Of a stretch of 64,000 nt of DNA, positions 12,655 to 26,500 are shown piece by piece. A program made the translations under genes and the position numbers. The DNA comes from Larimichthys crocea. Lineage: Eukaryota; Chordata; Actinopteri; Sciaenidae. The notes beneath the pieces were generated by a model that was not told the origin of the DNA, searched no databases, and was given only the letters and a program-made list of their open reading frames with translations. Numbering within the stretch: the first letter of the stretch is position 1; each line of letters opens with the position of its first letter. The stretch spans positions 25,477,320 through 25,541,319 of the forward strand of contig NC_040016.1 in NCBI RefSeq assembly GCF_000972845.2, read 5' to 3'.

Positions 12655-13095
12655 ACCCCTGGCCACTACTGAAAGCCCCAATGATAGGCATAGGAGTATG
12701 GGAATTGGACCACAAAGAATGGAAGAAGGTGGCCTGGTCTAAAGAATCATGTTTTCTTTTACATCACATGTGTCGCTTAGATGAGGAACACATGGCACCA
12801 GGATGCACTATGGGATGAAAGCAGGGAAGGAAACCTTGGGTCCTGCCATTCATGTGGCTGTTAAGTATTGTTAAGCATGATAATGTGCCCTGCCACAAAC
12901 CAAAAATGGTTCAGGAATGGTTTGAGGAACACAAGATCACAAGGATTTGGCCTCCAAATTCCCCATATCTAAATCCCATCGAGCATCTGTGGGATGTGCT
13001 GTGCAAACAAGTCTGATCCATGGAGGCCCCACCTTGCAACTTGCAGGACTTAAAGGATCTGCTGCTAACATCTCAGTGCCAGACAGGTCTATATT
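12655..13095 (+). mobile_element. Tc1/mariner transposase relic
   Basis: One frame reads a clear Tc1 transposase C-terminal pattern: NVPCHKPKMVQEWFEEHK, then WPPNSPYLNPIEHLWDVL. This includes the PNSPxLNPIExLW block around the third catalytic acidic residue of the DD34E domain. The part before it (GGTGGCCTGGTCTAAAGAAT) matches the same family, but several hundred bases between the two are deleted. Frameshifts and the missing inverted ends make it a dead copy. Confidence 0.85.
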
Positions 13096-13099
13096 AAAA

Positions 13100-14340
13100 T
13101 TGTACAAAACAGTTCTTTGAAAGATCTTCCAAACCCAACAAAAGACACCACATCCTAAAAGGACAGAGGAGCAGCCTGACATTATCCAATTAGGCCAGAG
13201 GAAGTAAACCCAAACCCAATCAAAAATGCATCAACACTAAATTAATAAGGAGGCATGTCCAACTGAAAGAGTTTGCTGTGAGTATGCCACATGATACAAA
13301 GAGCCAGTCTCAAGCAGCTGCTCAAGGAATTACAGTTTTTCGCACTTTCACATTGGCTTGATTTCCCAGTACATTGGCTGCTACACGTGACAGCAGTGAG
13401 TGTATTACTGAAGGGTAAGATGTTGTTTTGGGCAATATTACAGGGCTGGAAACTGTACTGTTATGCCAGTCTGTGTTTCTTGGATACTCTCCCTATTTAA
13501 GACAGTTATTGTAGCCAGTATTGGTGGCCAAGTACAACATGGGATCTTCTTACATCTGAGTAAGAGCCCCTAAATCCAAAACATCCTTTGGTCTGTTGTC
13601 ATTACAGTCTCCTGCTGCTAATAATTGGAATTTGTTTCAATGAACTGAATACATTTATCCAAATCTCATCACTGCTAAGTGTTTCTTTTTTAATGATCCC
13701 TGAAATGTTGTACTACAATTTAGTTTCTTTTTTGTTTTATGTTCTTGTTTGTTCCTCGTCTCTGCAGTGGAGGGTTGGGGTTACCCGTTTATTACCCATT
13801 TTTCTCCCATGTCTCTTGTAATGTCAACGTTTAAATGTTTTTCAGTGAACTCCTACTGAAAACTGGCGAAGAAGTGTCAGTGTTGCATAAATCAACGTGA
13901 GAATCTCTGCTGCCCTTGTTTCACTGATCAAATGCTAATTACTGATAATAACTATGTGGGATGAAGCTAAGTGAAGGGTTTTCAGCACTGTGGGAAGTGT
14001 AGCCTGGGCTGCTGAGCAGGGTTTCCACTTTAATAAGGGCCAATAAAAAGGTTCAGACAAACTGTTATTCACAACAACCATTTTTCTGCTGTTTCAGACT
14101 GTTGGAACAATAGGAAGTCTTGTTTTCTTTAAGAATCAGTGATATTCACTGTAACTTTTTATGCTTAAAGTGTTTAGTTGTTAAATCTCATCTTGTTTGT
14201 TCTTTTCTTCACAGCGGGATGTTGTTGAGACTACAATTAATTTTGTTTGGTTCTTGGCTTGTTGGCAATCCTTGTTTTGCATTACATTACCAGAGGGTAG
14301 ACAAATGTAAATACCTCTTGTAAAGGGATTTAAAACATTA
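13100..14340. other. Intergenic stretch, nothing recognised
   Basis: Only short hydrophobic frames in T-rich sequence are seen. There is no exon with coding character and no clear repeat. Confidence 0.5.
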
Positions 14341-14346
14341 AGTCAC

Positions 14347-14475
14347 TGGGGCGCCCCGTGTATGAAGGCTCAGTCCTTGCTGCAGAAGCCCAGGGTTCGA
14401 TTCCGACCTGTGGCTCTTTCCGACGTTCCTGTCACATTTCAGCTGTCTCTATCAAATAAAGCTTGAAAAGGCCAA
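14347..14475 (+). mobile_element. tRNA-like SINE
   Basis: A GGCGCCCCGTGTATGAAGG head leads to AGGCTCAGTCCTTGCTGCAG and a good B-box-like GGTTCGATTCC at 14395-14405. The tail TCTATCAAATAAAGCTTG followed by AAAAGGCC resembles the usual end of this percomorph repeat. The 5' A-box half is missing or eroded. The core is shared with the satellite at 56.5-57.5 kb. Confidence 0.7.
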
Positions 14476-14479
14476 AAAC

Positions 14480-17420
14480 AAACAAAACATTAAGTCATTC
14501 AAAGGTCCGGTATTAGCGCTTTGTTATGTAACGTTCTATTATGATGTACTCTCTGGGAGGTCTGTGGATAATTTGTAGTAATATAACTTGATTTTTATAT
14601 CGTGCAGAGACCAGCTAAAAAAAATTTTTTTTACTATTGTTACATCAACAAAATAATGTGTGAGGCTTGTAGCTCAGTTTATACTGGAAAAAGGATACGA
14701 TGTACACGAAGGGTTTAATGCAGCTGAGGGATCAAACTGGACTAAATTGTGAGGTCTTATTTTGAAATAAGTTTCCCGTTAAAGGGCTTTCTTGTGGATA
14801 CATAATTACACATTCAGCTTTGACTCATTTCTTTAGGTTTTACTGCTGATGGACAGACACGAGAACATATCTGTCACATCCTCAACACTGTTTTGATCCG
14901 TTCTCAATGCGAGCTGTAGAGCAGAGAGACGCTTCTGAAGCACTTCTGGCAGTGTCACAATCATTCCCATCCCCATAATCAACTCCGGTGGCCGTGCAGT
15001 TGTGGTTGTTGTCAGTGGGATCCAGCAATGAGGATTACACGAATTGGTATGCTACATGTCACATTAAAGTTCACAAGAACTGGCCTGAACTGGATTTGTT
15101 CACGTGACCTCTATTTATTGATGTTTAATTAATCCAGCACTCTTGCAATGGGGGGTAGATAAAAAGTATGTTTGCTGCAGGAGAGATGATTGATGGTGGG
15201 GTGCACTGATTTGATAATGAACATGAGTCAGCAAATTCCTTTGGAAACATTTGGAAAATGCAGCAGTGACACATGTTGAGGTCATGAGTTCATCTGACAA
15301 AATCCCCCCCAAAAATGAGGACCATGTAATTATTCACTTACGGGGATTGATGCAGTTTTTGTGACAACTTTGGAATCAATTGTATCTGACATAGAGCAGA
15401 CTGTTCTTCATGAGACAGGAAACGACTAAACTCTTTACAGCACCTCGAAAGCCTACAGGGGTTGTAGCGTTTGATACTCAAAAAAAAAAACAGATTTTGG
15501 GTAGAGTGCTTCTTTTAAAGAGCTCTTTGAAAGAGGTCGAGGCGTCAAGCAAGGTCACACACATTGTATTTGTCAAAAAGCACCTCAATCCACCTTGATA
15601 CGTCTCCTGTGCCGCGTCTGGTTTGACTTTAAAGCATCAGCAGAGGATCAGAGTGGCTGTTTTTTAGGAGGTTTTAGACCGTGCTCTAGTGCAGTGATCC
15701 ATTTCAAAGCAGAATGATTTAAAGAGGTGAAACAATCACAGAAAACTCGGAGATGCAGACTGTAAAACAGTGCAGGGAAGTTTGTCTGTTCAACTTTTGA
15801 TCCGCAAATCACCAAATGAATGCTAACTGTGATGCATAATAACATGACTATAGATTTTTCAGTGATTTCCAAAATCATTGTTAAATATCACATTGTCGGG
15901 ACTGAAAGAAATCAAAGAGCTGCAGTGAGTCTCATTTCAATTCTGATCTAGACCAGATGGACCGTGGTGCTAAAAAATCAGCGAATGATACAGTAGAACT
16001 AAAGAAGCACCATCCCAATCCGTGATGAAAAGCTTAGAGAGACCCACAAATCATTTTCCTTAACAGACCTCCCAGATTTAGGAAAACTTGCACTTCTTTG
16101 TAAAACTCTAAGTAGCACTGCAGTACAGGAGTAAATGGATTCAGCGGCTGGAACTGTTGAAAAGGTGAATTTACAGGAGCACACAGTCAGACGTGGAGTC
16201 CTGATGATGGAGGACTGAGAATAAAAACAAATTAAACGAAGAAGTGGAGCGAAGATTAGACAAATTGCTTCAGAGATTGATGCTTCACAGCAAACTGCAG
16301 CCTTTGTCAAACTCAAGTTAAGACACAATTCTTGTTGCCAGCAAGAAAATCCAGGAAACGATTTAGACGAACATCAGAAAACACCTAAAAGAAAAAGAAC
16401 AACTGTGGCGGCACCGTTACTGTTCAGCTCAGGCCGCAACAAGCGGAAAACAACAGGGAGACAGCTCCAAGGTCAGAGAAACGAGAACATATTCTCTTAT
16501 GAGTCGCTCATGTGACAATGTTGGATGTTGTGGTTATGTGGTGCTGAACGGAAAGCTCCTGTAGAGAGCACTTTAAATATATTACATAAATGTTCTTTGT
16601 CACTGTGCTGGAACATCGAAGGCCCCATGCAACGGAAAGCAAAATGCTATGGTCACATTTACATGTTTCCTGTAAAATCAGCCAGCGAGGGAGCGACTCG
16701 TTGGACCCAGGACTGAACACGACCTCCGAAACCAGCAGCAGCCGTTCGGTTCCTGGCATCCTGGGGGTAGCAAGTAGCTATTTTAAGTTAGAGCTGTCTG
16801 TCCATCAGGAAACCCCCAGCGAGTTGAAGCTGAGCAGTAGAACATCAGAGGGAAAAGCAGCAAATATATTGTGTATAAAATCTGATCCACTTTCATGTAG
16901 CATGACTCATTCTTCAAAAATGTCCTTTCACTGGCCCCTCAGTTCATCGATACTAGTCCATAAATTACCAAATTACCACGTTCTGTTAGTCACTATGCAT
17001 TCTGTATTTCACGGTACAAATCAGCAACTTAGTCAATGTTTCCACTAATGACTGTAAATCATCTGATCATTTGCCCCGATTATGTGCCGTCAATTTAAAG
17101 GAGGACGGCGGCGGCGGGGGGGTGAAAAGGATTGCAGCTGTGCTCACGGGGTGCATACTTCCATCGGACTACAGCAAAGTGAATAGAGACAAGCAAACAG
17201 ATGGTATCAATTTCAACGAGTGTGTCTCTAAATAATTGGCTCTCGCCATCAAACAGCAGTTTTTATACTGCTGTAATAATTCTAGTACTGGCATGCATGT
17301 ATGCATAGAAGTTGTTGAATGGCAGCTAGAAGAAGGAAATAAATAAAGAAATTACACATATTTAGCGACATTTGACGTGCACAGGGTGCAGAGTAATCCA
17401 AGGGTCTCTGTACTCTGTAC
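14480..17420. other. Intergenic stretch, nothing recognised
   Basis: It contains the longest chance frame of this part (16590-17048, plus, 152 codons). That frame has no domain, no low-complexity code and no splice context. A short G-rich GGC run lies at about 17107-17122. Confidence 0.5.
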
Positions 17421-17462
17421 AAAATATGAGTGTGTGTGTGTTCACACACACACTCATATTTT
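17421..17462. repeat. Perfect GT/AC hairpin
   Basis: AAAATATGAGTGTGTGTGTG at 17421-17440 and its exact reverse complement at 17443-17462 are separated by two bases (TT). The unique flanks (AAAATATGAG/CTCATATTTT) are part of the palindrome, so this is more than two chance microsatellites. It could form a cruciform in DNA or a 20-bp stem in RNA. Confidence 0.85.
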
Positions 17463-20400
17463 CTAAAGAAGGAATGTCGAGGAAACTTGTGGTGGAACTG
17501 GAGGAAGAATAACATCAGAGCACCCCGGCGGCCTGGTTCTCATTTTGCAGTAATTTCCATCACCATGGAAGTTGGCAATGAGCACATAGGGTTCCTTTTT
17601 TCAAATTGATCTCTGTTGCAGAGGTTGCTGGCTCCACTTTCAACACACGGCCTCTGTGTTATTTCCTTTTCTTTTGTTATTATCTGGTTTTAAAATATGA
17701 ATCAGAGACAGCGGCAACACGTCGACCTGCAAAATATTTCACCGCGACGAATTTCGGTTGCACTTTTTTTTTCCGAAACAAGCAGAGAGTGAAAGAAACA
17801 TTTGAAAATAAAATCAGTGATTTTAACATGATTTTAAACGAACTAATTGGAACTTGGTAATATATTGAGAGTGGTGGCACACGTGATTAAAACAGTGACA
17901 TTACGAGTTTCTGTAATTTATTATGACAAAGAAAATAATAACAGATATGGACAAATAATTGAAATCAATCTACGTTCAGTTTAAAGCTGTTTGGAACATA
18001 TTTACACACGACACATAAAGAATAAACTGACTCCCAACAAGACGTGTGACCCCACATGTTACGGGACGACCCCCACAATGTAACAGCGTTCATACGTTAA
18101 TGATAAATCTGCTGCTTTTAAAAATCGTCACGTATGACTGAAGGATTATTCCAGGATAAATTTCCCGCCACGCGTTAAGTTTTCTCCGACAGTCCAGCTA
18201 CCGAAATCCAGATCCAGAATCCCGGGCCGCTGTAGTAAGCACTGGTGGTACACGCTATACCGGATGAGTTACGGTGGAGCTCCACAATTATATTTTCTAA
18301 CATAAATGAATTGAGCACATGTTATTGTGTTCTTCATAATTATTGAACTCAATGTTGTATCGTGTTTGCTGAACATGAAGGTTCTTGTCAGCACGGCGGG
18401 TTTATTAGAGCTTGTTTGGTGGACAGAGCTGACCGCTGCTGGAAACGGGTTGATGAGAACGGCGAGACAGTAAATGTGTCGTAAAACCAAAACAATGAGT
18501 CAGTCAGTCTGCCAAATGCAGAAATGTACTCTCTTTGCATATTCTGTTGAGCTTTGTCGATGATAACCTGAGCTAACCTTAAATAAATAGCAAAGTAATA
18601 TTTACAAAATCTTACATTTGGTTATTTTGTTGAATTTCAAATGTTTTTCATCTCTCGTCTTCGAAGAAATGTTCTCTGGAAAGAGACATGGCTCAAAATA
18701 AATGTGAATAAGTCTGTTTGTGTCTTTATATTCTGTTTTATTTAGGTTATTCGACTTTTATTATTTTATTTGAAAAACATTTGCACTTCAGGATATATCA
18801 TTTTTGATTTACGTTTTACGCAGCGCGCCAGCTTTTTGTAAATCAGGGTTGTATCAGGTAAAAACAGGACAATGAATTGTAAATACAGTGCAAAGATCAG
18901 AACCTTGTTGGTTTTTTTTGTAAATACATGCTCAGAATTTCAATAAATTTGTGGATTTGATCATGCATGATCTATAATCTCATTAAACAATTCGGAGAAT
19001 CCAAAGAAATCTCTGCATTGAGGGCGAAGAATAAAAAAAGCAACGTTGCGTCTCCGTGACCTTCGACTCCTCAGGCAGCACCGTTTTGAAAATCCTCACG
19101 CCGCACCGAAAGTGGAAAAGTGTGCCGTGGTCTGACGAGTCCACGTTTTAAAGTGTTGTGTGAAATCATAGACGTTGTGTCTTCCCGGGTAAAGTTACAT
19201 TTCAAACAGGGTCTTTGCAGCAGAGAGCTTCGTGTTACCGTGCGGTCTGTTGTGGACCGCCGCGATGCTGCTGCTGAGCTCACAAATCAAAAGTTAAGTC
19301 ATGAAACCAGTTTAGACAAAATAAGTGGAAATGTTTTCACAGAACTCCAGAGAGATAAAAACAGTTTAAATCAGTTAAAATTGTTGAATTAGGCGTATTT
19401 CATAAGGGTTTTATTAATGTTTATGGCACGTTTATTGGAAATTAAATACATAAAATGTACTTTGCGGTTTAATTTGTATTTTCTGTTGCAAAATTCATGT
19501 TTTCTTTAGTTTTCTTTTAAAACCGCAATGCCTGTTACATAAGGCAATATGTGTTGTTACTCTGCAGCTCTATATCACTTTATGTCAAACATAAAAATCA
19601 ATAAGAACTAAAAAATAAAAAATGACAGCACAGAGGTCCAGATATTTTAAGATCCAACAACCCGCAGAAGGTCAAAGGTCAAAGCCTGAATAATATGCCG
19701 CGTGACTCGACCTTTCCTTCCTGTTCGGACGTAGAAATCTGAGCGCTGGGTCAGTTCTATCTGTCGACAGGACGACAAATCAAGCCAACAGTAGTTTTAA
19801 TGTCTGTCACGTGTATTATCTGACATCTGGGGGATTCTCCACACTGCACACTGTTCTCATCTGTTAGCGGTTCCACAGGTTGACATAAATTATTCTCAAG
19901 TATTTGGGAAAAAAAGTGAGTCTCCTTTAAGTTCTTCAGCTTTCCACGTTGGAGGAATGTCGCCTGACGTTCCCCTCGGTGATCTAAACACTTTAAAATG
20001 CTGCCGTTTTTTTTTAAGTAAACACGCTGGAAAATAATATCTGTGACTTCAACAATGTATATCTAAAAACAACATGCCACAGTCGATCTTTTCTGATTCT
20101 CGTGTGTCAGGATGAGTCTGAGCAACAACCGAAGGATCTCAAGGAAGTAACGTGATATAGATTATATTTGATTCCTCTCATACAACCAGACGCAACACGT
20201 CGATACGATCAGTGCCAACAGGTACAACAGGCAGGGGCGGAAGCATTGGATGGGGGGTGAAGGGGACCGGGGCCAGAAATATACGAGAGTGAATACCGTG
20301 GACGCGAGGATGGCCGGGCCTTCGAGTCCCTGACAACAGAGAGTTTCCTGGAGATAAAATCTGATTTGTTTTCTGTTTGGAAACACCAGGTGGGAAAAGA

Positions 20401-20853
20401 TAAAAACCAGTGATGAGTGTGTTACTGCTGTTTCCACTACGCTGTGCATTGGTCAACAGCACTGGCCTTTGTTTCAAGAAGAAGTCACACTCGCGATCCG
20501 TCAGCCAGCCACTCGACGGACGTCACTAAGGCTGAGTTGTTTTTGTATGAGCGATAAGTAACAAAAAATAATTTACCGTTGACGCAAATGACCATCCACC
20601 ATGAGCTGGTTCAACCCGAGATTTCTGCCTCGACATCATCGTCAAGTGGGAACTGTTCAGTCTCTGTTAATACTGTGAGGAGACAGTCCAGACCTGCTCT
20701 GCATGAGATAACCTGTGTGATGATTTGATGCTATGTAACTAAAACTGAGCTAAAACAACAAGTCGGTCGCTGCACACGGCAACGGCAAAAAGTGAACTGC
20801 TACTCGCTCGAGCCTTTTTATCCACACTTGGTGCTCTAGTGCGGGACTGACTA

Positions 20854-20855
<2 letters not shown>
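17463..20855. other. Intergenic stretch with minor relics
   Basis: No gene was recognised. A short piece at about 19125-19195 (GGTCTGACGAGTCCACG, then GAAATCATAGACGTTGTGTC) resembles the transposase frame of a Tc1/mariner-type element, but it is too short to name. AATAAA hexamers at about 18700 and 18943 have no exon to go with them. Confidence 0.4.
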
Positions 20856-20895
<40 letters not shown>

Positions 20896-20954
20896 ATGTA
20901 ACAGAGGAGTAAGATATATCAGGCTTTGGATGCACACACACACACACACACACA
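20856..20954. repeat. (GT)n and (CA)n microsatellite pair
   Basis: (GT)n at 20856-20894 is followed after about 38 bases by (CA)n at 20933-20954. The two runs are complementary and can pair. A smaller (AC)n run is at about 21133-21147. Confidence 0.9.
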
Positions 20955-21468
20955 AATGTAGAATATTACCAGACTTTCAAACCTTTAATCGGTAAACCGA
21001 CCTGGTTTCTGTCGGGATCAGGGAAACCTCGAGGAATATACGAGTAACCAGGTTTCAGACGGGGAAAATATCGCTGCCAAGCTGCCCTTATATTCAGAGA
21101 CACACTGACATCTCTAAAAGCTCAATTCAGCTACACACACACACACAAAGTCAGGAAGCAAGGTCTTGCAAGACTGATACACTTAAATAAAAAGGCGTTC
21201 ATCCCAAAGTTAGGATCCGAACCTGCTGCATGAAAACATGAAAACATGAGCGCTGTTATCCAGTTATTAATCTGATTATATCAGTGCGTGTAAACATACT
21301 GACAGATGAATGCACCTACAATTAAATTGAAATCAAATGTATTTATTTGTTTATATTTTGTAAACTATAATATCTCAACAATTTTATCATGTTTTATATC
21401 TTATGTTTTGGATTTTATTGGCTTTTATTTGAAGAGCACTTTGTAATCTTATTTTGAAAGGTTCTGTA

Positions 21469-21491
21469 TTATATTATTATTATTATTATTG
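21469..21491. repeat. (ATT)n microsatellite
   Basis: A short run of about seven ATT units, slightly imperfect at its left end. Confidence 0.7.
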
Positions 21492-21769
21492 TCACGATGG
21501 CTGCCCAGACAGACAACACTGTCTCCATACGCTGAGTACAGTAGAAATATATTAGTAACACGGAACGACAAAAATAAAAACGCTGAAAGTTTCACGTTAT
21601 GACAGAAGTGATCGCATTGTGATAGAATCTTTTTAACTGTCACATCTGGACATAATTGTTGAAAGGTCAGAGGAAGATAATTTCTGGTCCTTTGAATCTC
21701 CGTCAGATTCAACTTTTAGTATCAAAAAATCATTCACAGAGGGTTTAAAGCCTGCAGGATGGAGCGGTG

Positions 21770-21851
21770 ATCAGATTTCTGGGGGGACGACTTCAATCAA
21801 CCATCAAGTTATCAGATTTCTGGGGGGACGACTTCAATCAACCATCAAGTT
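21770..21851 (+). repeat. Perfect 41-bp tandem duplication
   Basis: Units 21770-21810 and 21811-21851 are identical. The unit starts ATCAGATTTCTGGGGGGACG and ends CCATCAAGTT. Identity without drift suggests a recent event or a sequencing/assembly slip. Confidence 0.9.
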
Positions 21852-23510
21852 GCTGATGGAAACGATGCCGTTTGCCCAGAATTCCTCCTGACAAACATCA
21901 CGTATCGCCGGTTTACAGCTCCATCACACAGCGTTTGAGAGCGAGCGCTGTTGTGAACAACTTGAATGCTGACATTTTACAGTTGGATCCAAAATTATTA
22001 TTTTATAATTACAGACAAAGACGATGCAGGATAATGCATTAAAATGTAACAATTCATGACTATTACAGGATGCAAAAGTCACACGATGTAAATATTTAGT
22101 ATGTTGTGAATTTAAAGGTATAATTTACAAGCATATATTTATATAACTTACACACATTACAAGATCATTTTAAGCATTGTGCGTCACATTAACTCATTTA
22201 AACAAAAGTGCTTGTGTGTTTATTCACTTTTATATATAAAGACAGCAGAGAAACATTCATCGACGCATTAAAACTACAATATTATCGTTATATATTTTGT
22301 GTACGCTCTGACTAAAGTCACGGAGCGTCGATAAAACTTTAGCAGAAATGAAGCACGTAAGGTTTTTACTCTTTGTGTCAAACTTTACGGCATTTTTACG
22401 GCGGTTGCAGGTCGTGAAGAAGCTCTTCTACGTCGTTTTAAAACATTGAAAACATTTGTAGGAGTGAGATTACACTTTTGATATGATATTAAACAGTTTA
22501 CACGTTCTATTGTGCGGTGAATGTAATGTGTGTCGACGACACTGTTTCAGTGCAGCAGCTTCAACTTCTGTCCAGAACTTTCAGCAGCTTCTTTACTGCA
22601 GAAATCAAGAATAACGACGTGCCGTCGCCGCTCAAACTTCGACGACTTTACGTTTTTAATTTATCCGTTCTGACAAGGCTGTTGACACTGATACGCTGAG
22701 ATAGCCGAGAGCGGGCGAAGATCGTCTTATCGATGGAGCCCTGACAGCGTCCGGAGCTGTGCTTCAAACACAGTCAGGAAGAACGATCTCGAGTTTTTCT
22801 GACGTTTCTTACCACACATGTTGTAGATAATGTAAATACATGAGGAAATGACTTCAAGTCAAGTGGCACTTACAGCAGAGGTTCATGTAAACAGGCTCGG
22901 CGCTCGTTCGGCTTCTTCTCAACGATCGAGCGGCAAAAAAACGTTGACGCGAAACGTTGAACAGAACTTCTGCGTTTCAGCTTATCGCTGATAAGTTGTT
23001 TTTTTATTTTTTTATTATCATTTTGGGCCCAGAATTTTATTTCAGCTGTGTAATGGGTGTTAAAACCACTGCACTTTACAGGCCACAGCTGGGGAAATCC
23101 TTTCAAAGCAGCTGGCACAACAAGGGGGGGAGGAATGTTTTAACAATCTTCCAGAGGGGAGATTTTCACTAAATTCTGACATACAGGATTAAGACATGAA
23201 GGATCATAAAAGAGGTATGTGTTGAAAAATCTCTCATACATGCTCCGAGTCTTTGAGGCTCGGACGGCTCTACGTGTTGTGCTTCTCCTCCGCCGTGCAT
23301 TTTCCAACATTCAACCGATTTTCCCTGGAATTCCTACATGACAAGATGGGATCAAAATCTCTGTTCGTCCTTACCTGTGTCGTCCCGGGCAGGCCGTCTG
23401 TCAGTCTGTCACGCTCTCAGTTTACTCGCTTTCTCTCGTTTCTATGGTGTGCCGCTCTCTCTCTCTCTTTCTCTCTCCGTTCTCCTCCCTCCTTCGCTTT
23501 TGCTAAACGT
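21852..23510. other. Intergenic stretch, CT-rich at its right end
   Basis: No exon was recognised. From about 23400 the plus strand is strongly pyrimidine-rich with CT runs (for example 23455-23478 and 23615-23636). A 155-codon frame at 23253-23720 is made of Ser, Leu, Phe and Pro from these runs and is not convincing. The sequence from 23511 on is the start of a duplicated block. Confidence 0.5.
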
Positions 23511-26500
23511 CTTTATGTCACCACTCTTTTTCCTCCTCTCCTAACTCCACTCTTCACCTCTAATTTTGTCGGGGTATCTTCTTTTTTTGTTGCTTTGTTT
23601 CACTTCTCTCTCACTGTCTCTCTCTCTCTCTTTCTCTGTATATATGCCTTTTTTTTCCTCTTTTTCCAAACCCCCTTTTATCCCCCTCTCTCCCCCGTTT
23701 CAGCTTTTATCCCTGCTTAAGTAGCAGTACCTTGCTCTGCTGCTGGTAATGAATGGTTCGTACTGGAGGCGGGACCAGCGCAGCAGTGCACTGGGGGATG
23801 GAAAAGGTCAAAATATGCAGAAGATGGACAGATAAATGTGAACCAGACCCTCCTGAAGTGAAGTCCTGTTTCTGGTAGGTGTTACCTCTGTAAGCCCTCA
23901 CATCCCTTTCACCTGCTGGATCTGCCCGTGACTGCAATGTGCTTCAGCTTCCCTCTGTACGTCCAGTGATGTTTGTGATTTTTTGCAGCATACATACATT
24001 TATACAATACAATAACATCATTTATAACTCGAAGCAATGCCGCCAGCATGGCTGAAAAGAAGAAAAACTTCATTGTGCATGTTTTAAAGTTTCTGTTGTT
24101 AATAAACGTTATAATAGGAGCAGAGCGAGAGGAGTGAGAGGTGTGGATCTTTTCTTCCAGGCATCAGAAAGTTGTCTGAAAACACTTTGAGTAAACAAGA
24201 ACCAGTAAACAGAGTCTTTATTGGTAAGAACAGCTTTCAGCTCATCAAATAAACACATAGTCACATGATAACAATAAAAATGTCTTATAAAATAATTTTA
24301 ATAAAATAAATAAAAGTAAAATATCAATCTGAATGAGCCCTGTTGAGAGTAGTACCCCTTGAAATAACTGGAAATGAGTGATATGAATTTGGGGAAATGT
24401 GTTTCATTTTATGTATATATACGAAACATGGCTCCAAACTGAGGGTGGACCAACACACACAGACTCATACACGCAGGACCGGCTCAGCCTTCATCCAAAC
24501 ATCCAAATTAAAGGTTTAAAGGTCAGAAGGGAGGATTGGAAAGCTGATTGGAATCAGCCGGATTCCTTTTACTGTCCCCCGGGGGCCCCACGGAGCACCG
24601 ACTGACCAAATCACTTACTGTCTTCCCTGAAAAACATCTCGTAGCTCAGACGGGAGCGCAGAGGTGAGAGCGCGGCGTCGTTTTCTTAAAGAAACATCAT
24701 CAGCACAACGTCTTTTTAATAAACAATTCACAAAACACAAAGAAAGATCGACATGACGAGTGATGATCAAGAGTTTCTGGCATGTGTGTGTGTGCAGAGA
24801 TTTCAGAATACATCCTCAGTTTTCAGTCAAAGCAGAAAATCTCTCTGAAACCCCAATCAAGTCCGCTTATGTCTGCGGAGTCTCTTGAGCTGTATTTTTC
24901 CAGGACATGGATCAAAAGTGAATAAAACTCCACACTGTGCCTTCATGCACTGTAATGCCTTGAAATTTTTCATTTCCTCTCGTCTCTCACGAGTAATCCC
25001 GTTTTGAAATGAAACCCCTTCGGTTGTTCTTCGATGTTTTAAGTTGTTTTGTTTTTACACCCACCCTGTGGACACGGTGAGAGAGAAAAGGAAAGTGGGA
25101 CAATCTACTTTAAAGCAAAATATGTAACTTTGATATCATAACAGATTTTAAATCATGTTGGTGCTACACTGACTTGTAATCAGGTAAATGGAGTCTCTGT
25201 CATTCGTACGTCTGTTCTCACACTATTTCTGTTCTGGGCACAATCACCTGCAAGAAGAAGAATATATATGTCACACAGCACCACCAACAACTATTTCACT
25301 GATTCTGGTGAAACTGGATCATATTTTATGGAGAAAATGTTTCCTGTTTTTTCCCTCTGATGTCCTCCGGCTGCTCCGCCTCAACTGCCGTGATGGACAC
25401 AAAACTTTTCTTGATGTTAAAGTGAAGGAAGTAAGCCAGCGGTGAATGCTGATGTAACCAGGCATGAGTAAATCTGGCGAGAGCTCGGTGAGATGAAAGG
25501 CTGAAAGACCGACGCCGAGCTGGGCTGACTGCTGCTGGACTAGTCAGTAACATTAGCTGCCTGCTGCTTTTACAGTGGTGTGTAAGGATTGCCAAACTAC
25601 ATAAAATACCCAAACTCAAACGCTGTTTCTTTAATAGTTTTGCTTGCATTAAAGCAAAAAATCACTTTGTTAATTAAATCGTAGCAAATCAATCATGTAA
25701 GATTTGCTACTTTTTCTAAAATGTCAATTGTTTCTGAGTAACGACGTGATGGACTACTTCTGGATAAACAGATAAAGAAGAGCCTGCAGTGTGGAGCGGC
25801 CCCATGTCGGCCTGATTCATTATCATGAAGTCGCCCCCCTGAAATCGTCCATTAGTAAAATAAAGTTCCTTCATTGACCGAGAGAGATAAGTGAACTCTT
25901 CAGTTCTCAGGTTTCTGGATGATCTCAGGTCTGTCTGAGCAACTACAGAAAGATCAGGCCACATGGAGCTATTATCCAGGTTTGACCTTTGACCTCCTCA
26001 CCGGCGGTTTCTTGGATTGTAAAGTATTATATTGGGAGGGAGGTGACCTTTGCTCTGTAGCTGTAGTCCACTGAGACTGGGGACCACTATAATATGGCTG
26101 ACCTCTGACCTTCACGTGGAGAGCACTGAGACTTTTACGATTACAGTTACATTATGTAACTATGTTGACGCAGCCACAGAGGGATATAATTTTAAAAAAG
26201 CTGCACTAATGGATAGTTTTTCTATTTTATTATTATTATTATTTCTATTTAAATTGGATCAAATGACATGGGAGGATGTTTGTTGTTCATAGTGGGAATC
26301 CACAGAGAGCTCCCTCATCAGCTGAAGAGAGGAGAGTTTTAAATCACTGCATTGGTTTTTCCCGTCTGCTAACTCCCCTCCAACCATGTCAGAGTAACAT
26401 CCATCATACTGATGTCTCTCCATATCTGCTGTGTGAATAGCATATTCATCACAGCAGCCTTATCAGGTGATGTTTTCACCTGGTTCTGCTGCCAAACTAC

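Noticed and set aside
16590..17048. 152-codon plus-strand frame
   Set aside because: No domain, no splice context, mixed composition, and surrounded by sequence of the same base makeup; taken as chance.
23253..23720. 155-codon Ser/Leu/Phe-rich frame
   Set aside because: It is the translation of CT-rich sequence; the duplicated part in block B does not keep the frame open.
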